A program made the translations under genes and the position numbers. From Sphingomonas jaspsi DSM 18422 (GTDB lineage Bacteria; Pseudomonadota; Alphaproteobacteria; Sphingomonadales; Sphingomonadaceae): 64,000 bases of DNA. The stretch is from the NCBI RefSeq assembly GCF_000585415.1, contig NZ_KK073876.1, positions 2,291,810-2,355,809 of the forward strand. The letters are read 5' to 3'. The notes below the pieces were generated by a model that saw only the letters and a list, made by a program, of their open reading frames with translations, was not told where the DNA came from and did no database searches. This document shows positions 1-8,748 of the stretch, piece by piece; within the stretch, counting starts at the first letter, position 1, and every line of letters starts with the position of its first letter.

Positions 1-1143
1 GCTGAGCCAGGCGTTGGTCTGATGCCCGTCGACGACGCGATGGTCGATGGTCAGCGTGACATAGGCCATCGGGCGAATGAGGATTGCGTCCTGACCGCCC
101 ACCGTCCGCACGACCACGCGCTTTTCCAGCTTGCCGACGCCGAGGATCGCCGCCTGTCCCGCGTGGAGGATGATGGGGCTGGCGAGCAGGCTGCCCGACA
201 CGCCATGGTTGGAAATGGTGAAGCTGCCGCCGCTGACGTCCGCGCCGGTCAGTTGCCCCGCCCGGGCGCGGCTGGTGAGATCGTCGAGCTTGCGGCCGAT
301 GTCTTCGAGGCTGAGCGAACCTGCATCCTTGACCACCGGGACGACCAACCCCTTGTCGCCAAGCGCGGTGCCGACGCCGACGTTGATCGTCGGCGATACC
401 GCGATGCGGTCGTCTTCCCAGCGGCCGTTGATGGCCGGGGCGACCGCCATCGCTTCGGCCGCCGCCTTGATGAGGTAGGCGGTGTAGCTGAGCTTCACCC
501 CCTTGGCCGCAAGCGCTGCCTTGTGCGCGGCGATGGCGCTGAAATCGGCTTCGAACAGCGCGGTGACGTGCGGCGCCTCGCTGACCGCGCGGACCATATT
601 CTCGGCGATCTTGAGCCGCATCCGGTCGTGCGGAATGTCGGCGCCCTCGAAATGACGCGGCTGCGCGGTGGTCGGTTCACCGACATGCGTCACCGTCGCC
701 ATTTCGACGAAGCGGTCGACGTCGTCACGGGTGATACGCCCGTCGCGCCCGGTACCGGTGATGCGCGATGGGTCGATGTCGTGCTGCAGGATCGCGCGCT
801 TGACCGCCGGCGACAGGCGCAACTCGCGCGCTGCGTCGGCATCGACCTTCGGCGATTCGACCTTGGGCGCTTCCGCAACAGACTTCGCTTCCGCCACCCG
901 CTGCGCGGCGCCCTGCGGGTCGATCCGCGCCAACACTGCGCCCGGCAAGGCTTCGTCGTCCGTCGTCAGCAGCACTTCGGCCAGCACGCCTGCGGCGGGT
1001 GACGGTACCTCCTGCGTGACCTTGTCGGTTTCCAGCTCGACCAGCGGATCGTTGACCGCGACCGCCTCGCCGATCTTTTTCAGCCAGGCGCGGACGACCG
1101 CCTTGGTGCCTTCCTGCTCGTCGGGAACGCGGACGTCGATCAT
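1..1143 (-). CDS. bkdB: Branched-chain 2-oxoacid dehydrogenase E2 (dihydrolipoamide acyltransferase), C-terminus cut by window edge
   Basis: The frame is open from an ATG at 1143 to base 1, giving 381 residues with no stop, so the last few residues lie outside the window. The N-terminus is a lipoyl domain with the lipoylated lysine in ETDK (Lys41). A peripheral subunit-binding domain follows around residues 105-140 (LSPAVKRAI, GTGRDGRITRDDV). The rest is the acyltransferase core, ending in the catalytic DHRVVDG motif about 10 residues before the edge. It transfers the acyl group from E1 to CoA in the cytoplasm. The start lies 4 bases after the stop of the fused E1, so the two are co-transcribed. 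Branched-chain specificity is inferred from the fused E1 partner; a pyruvate or acetoin complex is less likely. Confidence 0.9.
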   Translation of the reverse strand, partial: MIDVRVPDEQEGTKAVVRAWLKKIGEAVAVNDPLVELETDKVTQEVPSPAAGVLAEVLLTTDDEALPGAVLARIDPQGAAQRVAEAKSVAEAPKVESPKVDADAARELRLSPAVKRAILQHDIDPSRITGTGRDGRITRDDVDRFVEMATVTHVGEPTTAQPRHFEGADIPHDRMRLKIAENMVRAVSEAPHVTALFEADFSAIAAHKAALAAKGVKLSYTAYLIKAAAEAMAVAPAINGRWEDDRIAVSPTINVGVGTALGDKGLVVPVVKDAGSLSLEDIGRKLDDLTSRARAGQLTGADVSGGSFTISNHGVSGSLLASPIILHAGQAAILGVGKLEKRVVVRTVGGQDAILIRPMAYVTLTIDHRVVDGHQTNAWLS

Positions 1144-1147
1144 GCTC

Positions 1148-3196
1148 TTAAAACCCCACCAGCCGGTCGATTTCGGCCCGGATTTTCTCGACGCTCGGAA
1201 CCGCCCAGTCGAGCAGCTTGGGGTGATGCGGGCTCGGAATATCGGGCATCGTCACGCGCGCGACCGGCGCGTCGAGGTCGAGGAAGGCTTCGTCCGCGAC
1301 CACCGCCGCGATCTCCGCGCCGAAACCTCCGGTGCGAAGGTCTTCGTGGACGATCAGGCAACGCCGCGTCTTGCGTACGCTGTCGAGCACCATGTCGCGA
1401 TCCCACGGGTTGAGCGTGCGCAGGTCGATGACGTCCGCGCTGATACCGTCGACCGCCGCTTCGCAGCGCGGAACCATCGCGCCCCAAGTGACGATGGTTA
1501 TCCTGTCGCCTTCGCGCGTCTTCTTGGCTTTGCCGAACGGCACGACAAAGTCGTCGCCCGGCCACGGCCGCCGCGCCCAGCTGTCGTCGAGCATCGCGCG
1601 ATGTTCGAAGAACAGCACCGGGTCGTGACCGCGCAAGGACATGCGCAGCAGCCCGACCGCGTCCTCGGCGTTCGACGGCACCGCGACCTTCCAGCCGGGA
1701 TTGTGGACGAACTGCACCTCGTTGGTCTGGCTGTGCCACGGGTCGCCGCATTTGAAGAAGCCGCCGGGCACGCGCAGCACCATCGGTGCGGCGAAGCGGT
1801 TAGCGGTGCGCCAGCGCATCGTGCCGCAATCGTTGATCTGCTCGGTCGCAGGCTCGGCATATTTGCGGAACTGGATTTCGGGGACCGGCAGCAGCCCGGC
1901 CAGTGCCATGCCGACCGCGCGGCCGACGATGCCTTCTTCATTGAGCGAGGTGTCGAACACGCGATCGACGCCATATTTGTCCTGCAGGCCGAGCGTCACG
2001 GCATGGACGCCGCCCTTCGGCCCGACATCCTCGCCGAACACGCACATCTTCGGGTTCGCGGCCAGTTCCTGGTCGAGCACGCGGCGGATGGCGGTGACCA
2101 TGTTGATGCGCTGGCCGTCGGGCCGCGCTTCTTCGGTCGTGCCGTCGAGGCTCAGCCCCGCCTGCCCGCCGACACCGGCATGGGCGCCCTCGAAAAAGAC
2201 GTTGGCCGTGACCTTGTCGGGAGACGAGACGCCGCGCGCTTCAGCTTCGGCGCGAGCGGCCTCCACCTCATGATCGACGCGCGTTTCAAGCTCATCCCAT
2301 GCCATGCCGCCCAGCTGACGCTGCTCGACAAAGGCCTTGAGCTTGGGCAGCGGGTCGCGCGCCCATTCGGCCTCGATCTGATCGGGCGACTTGTAGGTCT
2401 GGGTGTCCTGGTAGCTATGGCCTTCGAGCCGCGGGACGGTAAGGCGGATCAGCGCCGGCCCCTTGCGCCCGCGCACATGCGCCACCGCTTCGCCGATCAG
2501 CCGCGCCGCTTCATCCGGTTCGGTGCCGTCCCCATTCCAGATCGCGAGGTTCTTGAAGCTGGCGAGGTTGGCGGCAATGTCGCGGCCCGGCGTCTGGTAA
2601 TCCGAGGTGGTCGAGATGCCGTAGCCATTGTCCTCGATGTAAAACAACAGTGGCAATTGTTGCGTCGTGGCAATTGTTAGCGCCGACCAAAATCCGCCGG
2701 TAGCGCAGCTCGCGTCGCCGCCGAGCACCACCGCGATAGCGCCCTCATCGCGCTCGCCCAGCACCTTGGCCTTGTACGTGATCGCCTGCGCCCAGCCGGC
2801 CGACGGCGCATATTGCGCGCCCACCCCGCCGCACATCGGCAGCGCATGGGCACCGCCGGGATTGGGGTAGTTGAAAACCACGCCGATATCGCGACCGTCG
2901 GAATAACCGCCTTCGCGCCCCATGCCCGAACCGAGCGCGTCAGCCAGCGGCACGCCCAGCGCCAGCAGCATCGGGCGCGAACGATAATAGCCGCAGGCGG
3001 CATCGCCGTCGCGCAGGTGCAGGCCGAGGATAATCTGGGCCATGTCGTGGCCGCGCGCCGAAAATTGGTAGAGCACCTTCTTTTCGGGAACGAGCACCTG
3101 CTCTTCCAGCGCATCGAGCGCCCGGCTGGTCAGCACCAACCTGGAAACGTCCCGCCAGTCGAGATCGGCCTTCGGTCTAAAGTCCGCGTCGGCCAC
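1148..3196 (-). CDS. 2-oxoacid dehydrogenase E1, fused alpha and beta subunits (branched-chain type)
   Basis: This 682-residue thiamine-diphosphate enzyme decarboxylates branched-chain 2-oxoacids and passes the acyl group to E2. The alpha part covers about residues 15-320, with the ThDP/Mg motif starting GGDASC at 159-164 and ending in EDN near residue 190. The beta part begins near residue 360 (NMVTAIRRVLDQEL, FGEDVGPKGG) and runs to the end, including the transketolase C-terminal domain. In many bacteria these are two genes, so a single chain is notable though seen elsewhere. It sits 5 bases downstream of the aminotransferase gene and 4 bases upstream of E2. The substrate is inferred; leucine-degradation genes elsewhere in the window agree with it. 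Confidence 0.9.
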   Translation of the reverse strand: MADADFRPKADLDWRDVSRLVLTSRALDALEEQVLVPEKKVLYQFSARGHDMAQIILGLHLRDGDAACGYYRSRPMLLALGVPLADALGSGMGREGGYSDGRDIGVVFNYPNPGGAHALPMCGGVGAQYAPSAGWAQAITYKAKVLGERDEGAIAVVLGGDASCATGGFWSALTIATTQQLPLLFYIEDNGYGISTTSDYQTPGRDIAANLASFKNLAIWNGDGTEPDEAARLIGEAVAHVRGRKGPALIRLTVPRLEGHSYQDTQTYKSPDQIEAEWARDPLPKLKAFVEQRQLGGMAWDELETRVDHEVEAARAEAEARGVSSPDKVTANVFFEGAHAGVGGQAGLSLDGTTEEARPDGQRINMVTAIRRVLDQELAANPKMCVFGEDVGPKGGVHAVTLGLQDKYGVDRVFDTSLNEEGIVGRAVGMALAGLLPVPEIQFRKYAEPATEQINDCGTMRWRTANRFAAPMVLRVPGGFFKCGDPWHSQTNEVQFVHNPGWKVAVPSNAEDAVGLLRMSLRGHDPVLFFEHRAMLDDSWARRPWPGDDFVVPFGKAKKTREGDRITIVTWGAMVPRCEAAVDGISADVIDLRTLNPWDRDMVLDSVRKTRRCLIVHEDLRTGGFGAEIAAVVADEAFLDLDAPVARVTMPDIPSPHHPKLLDWAVPSVEKIRAEIDRLVGF

Positions 3197-3201
3197 GTTG
3201 A

Positions 3202-4416
3202 TTAGTCCCCGAGCACCGAGACGATGGCGGCGATGAAGCGGTCGATGTCGCGATCGGCCATGCCAAGCACGTTGAACCGGCCGCTGTCAGCCATGTAGAT
3301 TGCGTCGCTGTCGCGCAGCGCCCGCACTTGGCTCACTTCCAGCGGCAGCATCGAAAACATGCCATACTGCTGGCCAATGTAGGCAAGGCGCGGATCGGCC
3401 TCTGCGATCCTGGAGCGGACGCGATTGACGCGGTCCCGCATCTCGCCAAGCTCGGCCTGCCAGTCGGCTGCAAGCGCTTCGTCTTCGAGCACCAGCCGAA
3501 TCGCGGCCGCACCATGATCGGGCGGCATCGACCACATCGCCCGGGCGATCTGCGACACATGGTCCATCGCCAGCTTGGTCGTGGCGGCGCGCGCCGTCTT
3601 GACCCACAGCGATCCGACGCGGTCGCGATAAACGCCGAAATTCTTGTCGTTGCTGTGCGCAATGATGACTTCGTCGCAGGCGTCGAGCAGCAGGCGGATA
3701 CCTTCGGCATCCTCGTGCCAGCCCCGGCCAAGACCCTGATAGGCGAGGTCGACCATCGGCAGCAGCCCGCGCTGGGCGACGACCCGAGTGACGTCGCGCC
3801 ACTGGTCGATGTCGAGGTCGGCGCCGGTCGGATTATGGCAGCAGCCATGCAGCAGCACCACATCGCCGGCCCTGGCACCGTCGAGCATCGTCAGCATCTC
3901 GTCGAAGCGGATGCGGTGACTGTCGCGGTCGTAGAAACCGTAGCGGACGATCTCGAGCCCGGCGGTCTCGATCACCGGGATATGGTTGGGCCAGGTCGGG
4001 GTCCCGACCAGCACCCGGGCACCCGGGTTGGCGGCGGCGATTAGTTTGAACGCGAGACTAAGCGCACCGCAACCGCCCGGCGTCTGCAGACCCATGATCC
4101 GATCATCGCCGGCATGATGGCCCAGCACCCACGGACGCAGAAGTTCGGCAAACCGGACATCGCCCTTACCGCCCAAATAGCTTTTGGTTTCCTGCGTCTC
4201 CCACAACCGAAGTTCGGCAGCCTTCAGCGCGCGCAAGATGGGCGTGCGTCCCTCGCCGTCGCGATAGACGCCGACGCCGACATCGATCTTGGTCGGCCGC
4301 GTATCGGCATTGGCCGCCGCGATCAGTGCGAGCAGCGAATCGCTCTCGATCGGCCCAAGCTTTTCAAGGAGTTGGGCGCCCCCGCCCGAGGTGGTGTTGG
4401 TCGGACTATCCAGCAT
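3202..4416 (-). CDS. Aromatic amino acid / aspartate aminotransferase, class I
   Basis: This 404-residue PLP enzyme has fold type I features: the N-terminal IDVGVGVYRD motif, LHGCCHNPTG for the cofactor pocket, and the Schiff-base lysine in SNDKNFGVYRDRVGS. The residue just before the lysine is Asp, where AspC/TyrB enzymes usually have Ser; the lysine and the arginine eight residues after it are kept. It would move amino groups between aspartate or aromatic amino acids and 2-oxoglutarate. It is the first gene of the run into the 2-oxoacid dehydrogenase, 5 bases away, which suggests it may feed 2-oxoacids to that complex. Exact specificity cannot be read from the sequence. Confidence 0.88.
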   Translation of the reverse strand: MLDSPTNTTSGGGAQLLEKLGPIESDSLLALIAAANADTRPTKIDVGVGVYRDGEGRTPILRALKAAELRLWETQETKSYLGGKGDVRFAELLRPWVLGHHAGDDRIMGLQTPGGCGALSLAFKLIAAANPGARVLVGTPTWPNHIPVIETAGLEIVRYGFYDRDSHRIRFDEMLTMLDGARAGDVVLLHGCCHNPTGADLDIDQWRDVTRVVAQRGLLPMVDLAYQGLGRGWHEDAEGIRLLLDACDEVIIAHSNDKNFGVYRDRVGSLWVKTARAATTKLAMDHVSQIARAMWSMPPDHGAAAIRLVLEDEALAADWQAELGEMRDRVNRVRSRIAEADPRLAYIGQQYGMFSMLPLEVSQVRALRDSDAIYMADSGRFNVLGMADRDIDRFIAAIVSVLGD

Positions 4417-4448
4417 GGGCGCCGGACTAGCCGATTAGGGCGCAACAG

Positions 4449-5522
4449 TCACGCATCATAGTCGAGCGCGACATCGTCGCCGACCGGGACCGACTGGCAG
4501 GTCAGCACATAGCCCGCCGCGATTTCCTCGTCGGTGAGGCCATATCGCGCCGCCATCTCGACCTTCCCGCGCATCACCTTGGCACGGCAGGTGGCGCAGA
4601 CGCCGGCCTTGCAGGCGAAGGGGGCCGGCAGCCCCGCCTCGCGCGCGCTGTCGAGGATGTTCTTTCCATCGAACTCGACCTTGCGGGTGCGGCCGTCGAG
4701 GGTGACGCTCATGGTCAGGCCCTTCGCCTCTTCTTGTGCCGCCTGCATCGCAGCCGCTGCCGCCGCCGATGGCCGGCCCGCGGTGAAGCGTTCGATGTGG
4801 ATGCGGTCCTTGGCCACACCCTTGTCGACCAGCGCCGCTTCCGCGGCATCCATCATCGGCCCGGGGCCACAGATGAACCAGCCGTCGATGTCGGACGGAT
4901 CGGCGACGAAGGCGTCGATCGCGGCGTCGCAGGTGTCGCGGTCGAGCATGCCGTTCAACAGCTCGAAATCGCCCTCTTCGTCGCTCAGGAAATGATAGAG
5001 GTCGAACCGCCCCATGTAGCGGTCCTTAAGGTCGGCGAGCGCCTCGAGGAAGATCACCGACTGACTGTCGCGGTTGCCATAGAACAAAGTGAATCGGCTG
5101 TCGGGTTCGGTGCTCAGCGCAGTGCGGATGAGGCTCATCACGGGCGTGATGCCGCTGCCACCCGCGAAGCCGACGTAGCGGCGCGACGCGGCAGGGTCGA
5201 AATCGGTGGTGAAGCTGCCATGCGGCGTCATGACGTCGAGCGTGTCACCGGACTTCAGACTATCGCCGACCCAGTTGGAGAATACGCCGCCCGCGATCCG
5301 CTTCACGGTGACTTTCAACTCGCCGTCCGACGGCGCGACGCACAGCGAATAGTTGCGCCGCACTTCCTCGCCTCCGATGTCGGCGCGCAGCGTTAGATGC
5401 TGGCCCGCCTTGAAGTTGAAGGCGTCGGCAAGCTCAGCCGGAACCTCGAAGCGGATCGAATTGGCGTCCTCGGTCTCGGGGACGATTTCCGCCACCTTCA
5501 GCGCATGGAAATGCTCGGCCAT
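4449..5522 (-). CDS. paaE: Phenylacetyl-CoA epoxidase reductase subunit PaaE
   Basis: This 357-residue reductase passes electrons from NADPH through FAD and a 2Fe-2S centre to the PaaAC oxygenase. The FAD domain shows RRNYSLC and the NAD-binding domain GFAGGSGITPVMS and FICGPGPMM. The C-terminal plant-type ferredoxin domain has ACKAGVCATC plus a distal cysteine in VLTCQS. I chose the ATG at 5522, which lies one base after the paaC stop. An ATG 15 bases upstream would overlap paaC and has no ribosome binding site. It is the last gene of the paaABCE run; no paaD lies between paaC and paaE. Confidence 0.93.
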   Translation of the reverse strand: MAEHFHALKVAEIVPETEDANSIRFEVPAELADAFNFKAGQHLTLRADIGGEEVRRNYSLCVAPSDGELKVTVKRIAGGVFSNWVGDSLKSGDTLDVMTPHGSFTTDFDPAASRRYVGFAGGSGITPVMSLIRTALSTEPDSRFTLFYGNRDSQSVIFLEALADLKDRYMGRFDLYHFLSDEEGDFELLNGMLDRDTCDAAIDAFVADPSDIDGWFICGPGPMMDAAEAALVDKGVAKDRIHIERFTAGRPSAAAAAAMQAAQEEAKGLTMSVTLDGRTRKVEFDGKNILDSAREAGLPAPFACKAGVCATCRAKVMRGKVEMAARYGLTDEEIAAGYVLTCQSVPVGDDVALDYDA

Positions 5523-5523
5523 C

Positions 5524-6348
5524 TTACCAGGTCGCATCCGGGTAAGTGCGCGGCAGATACTGCATCACCGCCAGCAGGTGCCCGAGATGCTCGCTATGGT
5601 GGCCGCGACGGCCGCCCAGGATCGGTCGCTGGTCCGGCGGCGCGCACAGCTGCGCTTCGTCGAGCACCTTGCCGATCGCGGCGCGATAGTCGTCGTAAAA
5701 GCTCATCGGATCGATCGCGACGCCGCGTTCGATCAGCCCGCACAGCACCTCGTCGACCTCGAACAGTTCGGGGACGAAGCGCCAGCACCAGTCGAGCCCG
5801 TCGCGCATGCGCTGCGCGCTTTCCTCCGTCCCGTCGCCGAGGCGGATGGTCCAGTCGGCGGCGAGCTCGCGGTGATAGGCGACTTCCTTGACGCCTTTGG
5901 CCGCGACGGCGGCGATGCCTTCATGACTCGACGCCTGAAGTCTTTCGTAAAGCATATGCTGCCAGGTCGAAAACAGCAGCTGGCGCGCGATGGTTTGCGC
6001 GAAATCGCCATTGGGCTGCTCGACAAGAATGCAGTTCTTGTAATCGAGCACGTCGCGGTGGAACGCCAGCTTGTCGGCATCACCCGCCAGCCCGAGCAGG
6101 TTGGTCCCCTGCCCGATCAGGTCGAGCGCGAGATTGGCAAGGCTGAGGTCAACCTCCAGCGCCGGAGCGTGTCCGCACCATTCGCTGAGCCGCTGGCCGA
6201 GGACCAACGCATCGTCGCCAAGCCGGCAGAGATAATCGAACAGCGGCGGGTCGTCGTGCTGGACGGCGGGCGCGTCGAACGCGCCATGGTCGCTCGCGGT
6301 CGCCGCCTTGCGTTCGACGTCTTTCTCGATGGTCGGAAGGCTCGGCAT
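5524..6348 (-). CDS. paaC: Phenylacetyl-CoA epoxidase structural subunit PaaC
   Basis: A 274-residue ferritin-like protein that pairs with PaaA in the ring-1,2-epoxidase. It shows the family signatures DDALVLGQRLSEWCGHAP, ALDLIGQ, a segment around FSTWQHMLYERL, and VKEVAYHRELAADW. PaaC has lost the iron ligands of PaaA and has a structural role in the known complex. The start ATG shares bases with the paaB stop (ATGA), so translation is coupled. The stop is followed after one base by the paaE start. Confidence 0.95.
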   Translation of the reverse strand: MPSLPTIEKDVERKAATASDHGAFDAPAVQHDDPPLFDYLCRLGDDALVLGQRLSEWCGHAPALEVDLSLANLALDLIGQGTNLLGLAGDADKLAFHRDVLDYKNCILVEQPNGDFAQTIARQLLFSTWQHMLYERLQASSHEGIAAVAAKGVKEVAYHRELAADWTIRLGDGTEESAQRMRDGLDWCWRFVPELFEVDEVLCGLIERGVAIDPMSFYDDYRAAIGKVLDEAQLCAPPDQRPILGGRRGHHSEHLGHLLAVMQYLPRTYPDATW

Positions 6349-6635
6349 CAGATGTGCTTCACCACGTCCGGGATGTCGTAGAAGGTCGGGTGGCGATAGA
6401 CCTTGTCGGCCGCCGGCTCGAACGTTGGGCCGCTATCGGCCGGGTCGGAGGCGACAATGTCGGTCGACTTCACCACCCACAGCGACACGCCTTCCATGCG
6501 CCGCGTGTAAGTGTCGCGCGCATGCTTCAGTGCCATTTCCGGGTCGGGTGCATGGACGCTACCCGCGTGGCGGTGGCTGAGCCCGCCCTTGGAGCGCACG
6601 AACACTTCCCACAGCGGCCAGTCGTGACCGGACAT
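6348..6635 (-). CDS. paaB: Phenylacetyl-CoA epoxidase subunit PaaB
   Basis: A 95-residue subunit starting MSGHDWPLWEVF, the usual PaaB opening, followed by VRSKGGLSHRHAGS and the signature YTRRMEGVSLWVV. PaaB bridges the PaaAC heterodimers of the epoxidase. The ATG at 6635 has a clear ribosome binding site (GAGGGGAAAG). The frame stays open upstream, but that part is not PaaB-like. It follows paaA by 25 bases and overlaps paaC as ATGA. Confidence 0.95.
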   Translation of the reverse strand: MSGHDWPLWEVFVRSKGGLSHRHAGSVHAPDPEMALKHARDTYTRRMEGVSLWVVKSTDIVASDPADSGPTFEPAADKVYRHPTFYDIPDVVKHI

Positions 6636-6660
6636 AGTCTTTCCCCTCTTCAACCGTCGG

Positions 6661-7644
6661 TCAGGCCGCGGCGCGCTTCCTGCGCTTTTCTTCATAGGCG
6701 GCGGCGGCATCGCGGACCCAGGCGCCATTGTCCCAGGCGTCGCGGCGCGCTTTCATCCGTTCCTTGGCGACCGGGCCTTCACCGCGGACGACCGCGTAAA
6801 ATTCTTCCCAGTCGACCTCGCCGAAATCGTAGCCGCCTTTGGCCTCGTTCCACGCCAGCGCCTCATCCGGGACGGTGAGGCCGAGATATTCGGCCTGCGG
6901 AACGGTGATGTCGACGAACTTCTGCCTGAGCTCGTCATTGGTCTCACGCTTGATCCGCCAGCGCATCGAGCGCGCGGTGTTGGGCGAATCCTCGTCCGGC
7001 GGGCCGAACATCATCAGCGACGGCCACCACCAGCGGTTGAGCGCGTCCTGCGCCATCCGCTTCTGCTCCGGCGTGCCCTGGGCAAGGAACATCATCGCCT
7101 CATAGCCCTGGCGCTGGTGGAAACTTTCTTCCTTGCACACGCGGATCATGGCGCGGGCATAGGGACCGTAACTGGTGCGCTGCAGCGGCACCTGGTTCAT
7201 GATGGCGGCGCCATCGACCAGCCAGCCGATGGCGGCAATGTCCGCCCAGGTCAGCGTCGGATAGTTGAAGATGGTGCTGTACTTGGCCTTGCCGCTGTGC
7301 AGCGCCTCGACCATTTCCTCGCGGCTGGTACCGAGCGTTTCCGCCGCGCAATAAAGGTAGAGGCCGTGGCCGCCCTCGTCCTGCACCTTGGCAAGCAGGA
7401 TCGCCTTGCGGCGCAGCGACGGCGCGCGGGTAATCCAATTGCCTTCGGGCAGCATGCCGACGATTTCGCTGTGCGCATGCTGGCTGATCTGCCGCACAAG
7501 CGTCTTGCGATAGGCTTCGGGCATCCAGTCCTTGGGCTCGATGAACTCGTCGGCGGCAACGCGCGCCTCGAAGGCCTCGAGGAGCGCCGGATCCTCGGCG
7601 GTCTCGATAGGCTGGACGGACTTGTTGAGCTCGGTCGTATACAT
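6661..7644 (-). CDS. paaA: Phenylacetyl-CoA epoxidase catalytic subunit PaaA
   Basis: A 327-residue di-iron oxygenase subunit that epoxidises the ring of phenylacetyl-CoA. The iron-binding carboxylate and histidine motifs are intact: [24 protein letters not shown] and [11 protein letters not shown]. It is about 15 residues longer at the N-terminus than the E. coli protein. The ATG at 7644 has no recognisable Shine-Dalgarno sequence; instead a short inverted repeat abuts it (7645-7672). It is the first gene of paaABCE. Confidence 0.96.
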   Translation of the reverse strand: MYTTELNKSVQPIETAEDPALLEAFEARVAADEFIEPKDWMPEAYRKTLVRQISQHAHSEIVGMLPEGNWITRAPSLRRKAILLAKVQDEGGHGLYLYCAAETLGTSREEMVEALHSGKAKYSTIFNYPTLTWADIAAIGWLVDGAAIMNQVPLQRTSYGPYARAMIRVCKEESFHQRQGYEAMMFLAQGTPEQKRMAQDALNRWWWPSLMMFGPPDEDSPNTARSMRWRIKRETNDELRQKFVDITVPQAEYLGLTVPDEALAWNEAKGGYDFGEVDWEEFYAVVRGEGPVAKERMKARRDAWDNGAWVRDAAAAYEEKRRKRAAA

Positions 7645-7672
7645 GGGGGCGATGTAGCGATTTAACGCCCCC
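7645..7672. promoter_or_regulatory. Inverted repeat abutting the paaA start
   Basis: Perfect 7-base arms GGGGGCG (7645-7651) and CGCCCCC (7666-7672) are separated by 14 AT-richer bases and end directly at the paaA initiation codon. This could be an operator, for example for a PaaR-type repressor, or an mRNA hairpin limiting translation. The role is unproven. Confidence 0.4.
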
Positions 7673-7689
7673 GCTTCAAACCCCGAGCG

Positions 7690-8199
7690 TCACTGATAGT
7701 CGGCCGTCACCTGCAGAGTGCCGCTGTACACGCCGTCGGCCGTGGTCGGGCTGACCGTGATCGACCCGCCAACCCCGAAGTCCGATCCCGGGAAGCCGGA
7801 ATTGGTCAGCGTGAAATTGGACGGCACGATCGGCGTGAAGACGAGCACATTGCCCGCTGCGTTGGTCAGGTTGACCGGGGCGGCCGTCACGCGAACGACC
7901 TGCTGGTTCGACCCTTGGGCATTGAAAATCGCGGGCTTCGGCGTTCCAGAGCAAATCAACGGCGCCGGACAGGTGACGACACCGGTGGTGCTGATCGACA
8001 TGGTCACAGCGCTGCCCGATGACGGGAGCAGTATCTGCCCGAAGTCGAAATCCTGCTTGGCAGCAAGCGTCAGCGTTTTGAGCAGGGTAGCCTTGACCGT
8101 TACGTTGGTTGTCGCCGCCGCAGCGGGCATTGGGGCCGCGAACACGGCAACAGCCGCAATCGCTGCAAGGCGTGTCTTGAAGGTGGGGTGGATCACCAT
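7690..8199 (-). CDS. DUF4402 family secreted protein
   Basis: A 169-residue exported protein with a signal peptide (hydrophobic AAIAAVAVFAAP, cleavage likely after AAA near residue 28). The mature part is a DUF4402-type beta-rich domain: it opens with NVTVKATLLKTLTL, contains DFGQILLPSSGSAVTM, and closes with GGSITVSPTTADGVYSGTLQVTADY. DUF4402 proteins are common in sphingomonads and resemble pilin or spore-coat subunits; the exact role is unknown. The start has a CCGGAG ribosome binding site. It reads the same way as paaA but lies upstream of it, separated by 45 bases. Confidence 0.85.
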   Translation of the reverse strand: MVIHPTFKTRLAAIAAVAVFAAPMPAAAATTNVTVKATLLKTLTLAAKQDFDFGQILLPSSGSAVTMSISTTGVVTCPAPLICSGTPKPAIFNAQGSNQQVVRVTAAPVNLTNAAGNVLVFTPIVPSNFTLTNSGFPGSDFGVGGSITVSPTTADGVYSGTLQVTADYQ

Positions 8200-8258
8200 T
8201 GAACTCCGGCAAATTCATCCAATCCGGACCGGAATAGCTCCGCATGGTGAAAAAGCCG

Positions 8259-8639
8259 TTAACTACGAGCAGCGTCGAAATCGTCGCGCGCACGCTCGAC
8301 CTTGGCCAGGTTCTGCTCCGCCCAGCGCCATACTCCGCAGAAACTTTCGCCGAGCCCGTGGCCGAGGTCGGTCAGGCAGTAATCGACATGTGGCGGGATA
8401 ACGGGATGAACGGTGCGCCTGACCAGGCCGTCGCGCTCCATCGCCCTCAGCGTCTGGGTCAGCATCTTCTGGCTAACCTTGGGGATGGCCCGCGATAATT
8501 GGGTAAAGCGCAGCGTGCCGGCCTCGGACAATTCCTCGATCACCAGCATGGTCCATTTGTCGGCAACGCGCCCAATTAGATCGTGCACGAGCGCCTCGAC
8601 GCGAGGATCGACGTGGGAGTAGGCGGGGCTGTCGGACAT
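8259..8639 (-). CDS. HxlR-family winged-helix transcriptional regulator
   Basis: A 126-residue HxlR/DUF24 regulator: DLIGRVADKWTMLVIEEL (first helix), then FTQLSRAIPKVSQKMLTQTLRAMERDGL (recognition region) and a wing with a conserved TDLG. There is no N-terminal cysteine of the redox-sensing kind. I chose the ATG at 8639, preceded by AAAAGAGAG; a GTG one codon earlier is possible. It is divergent from an SDR gene, the classic arrangement in which the regulator represses its neighbour and itself. Confidence 0.9.
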   Translation of the reverse strand: MSDSPAYSHVDPRVEALVHDLIGRVADKWTMLVIEELSEAGTLRFTQLSRAIPKVSQKMLTQTLRAMERDGLVRRTVHPVIPPHVDYCLTDLGHGLGESFCGVWRWAEQNLAKVERARDDFDAARS

Positions 8640-8748
8640 CACACTCTCTTTTCGGTAAGTATAAATCTTTTGGGTGCCTTCTTTCGAACGGGTAGCACGG
8701 AACTAAATCACCTGTCTCCCCTTACCCACGCATCCCTTGGAGACAGAC
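8640..8748. promoter_or_regulatory. Divergent promoter region between HxlR regulator and SDR
   Basis: A 109-base intergenic gap between two divergent starts. It contains an AT-rich near-palindrome, AAGTATAAATCTT (about 8656-8668), unlike the GC-rich surroundings, which is a candidate HxlR operator overlapping a -10-like TATAAA. The SDR start at 8749 has a GGAGA ribosome binding site. Confidence 0.4.

Noticed and set aside
668..2680. 670-residue open frame on the plus strand
   Set aside because: It lies antisense to the fused E1 gene and has no recognisable motif. Long mirror frames are expected in DNA with strong GC bias at the third codon position.
1148..3196. Frameshift or assembly fusion of E1 alpha and beta
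   Set aside because: The frame is continuous with full alpha and beta motifs and a normal linker, so it is a true fusion, as seen in other bacteria.
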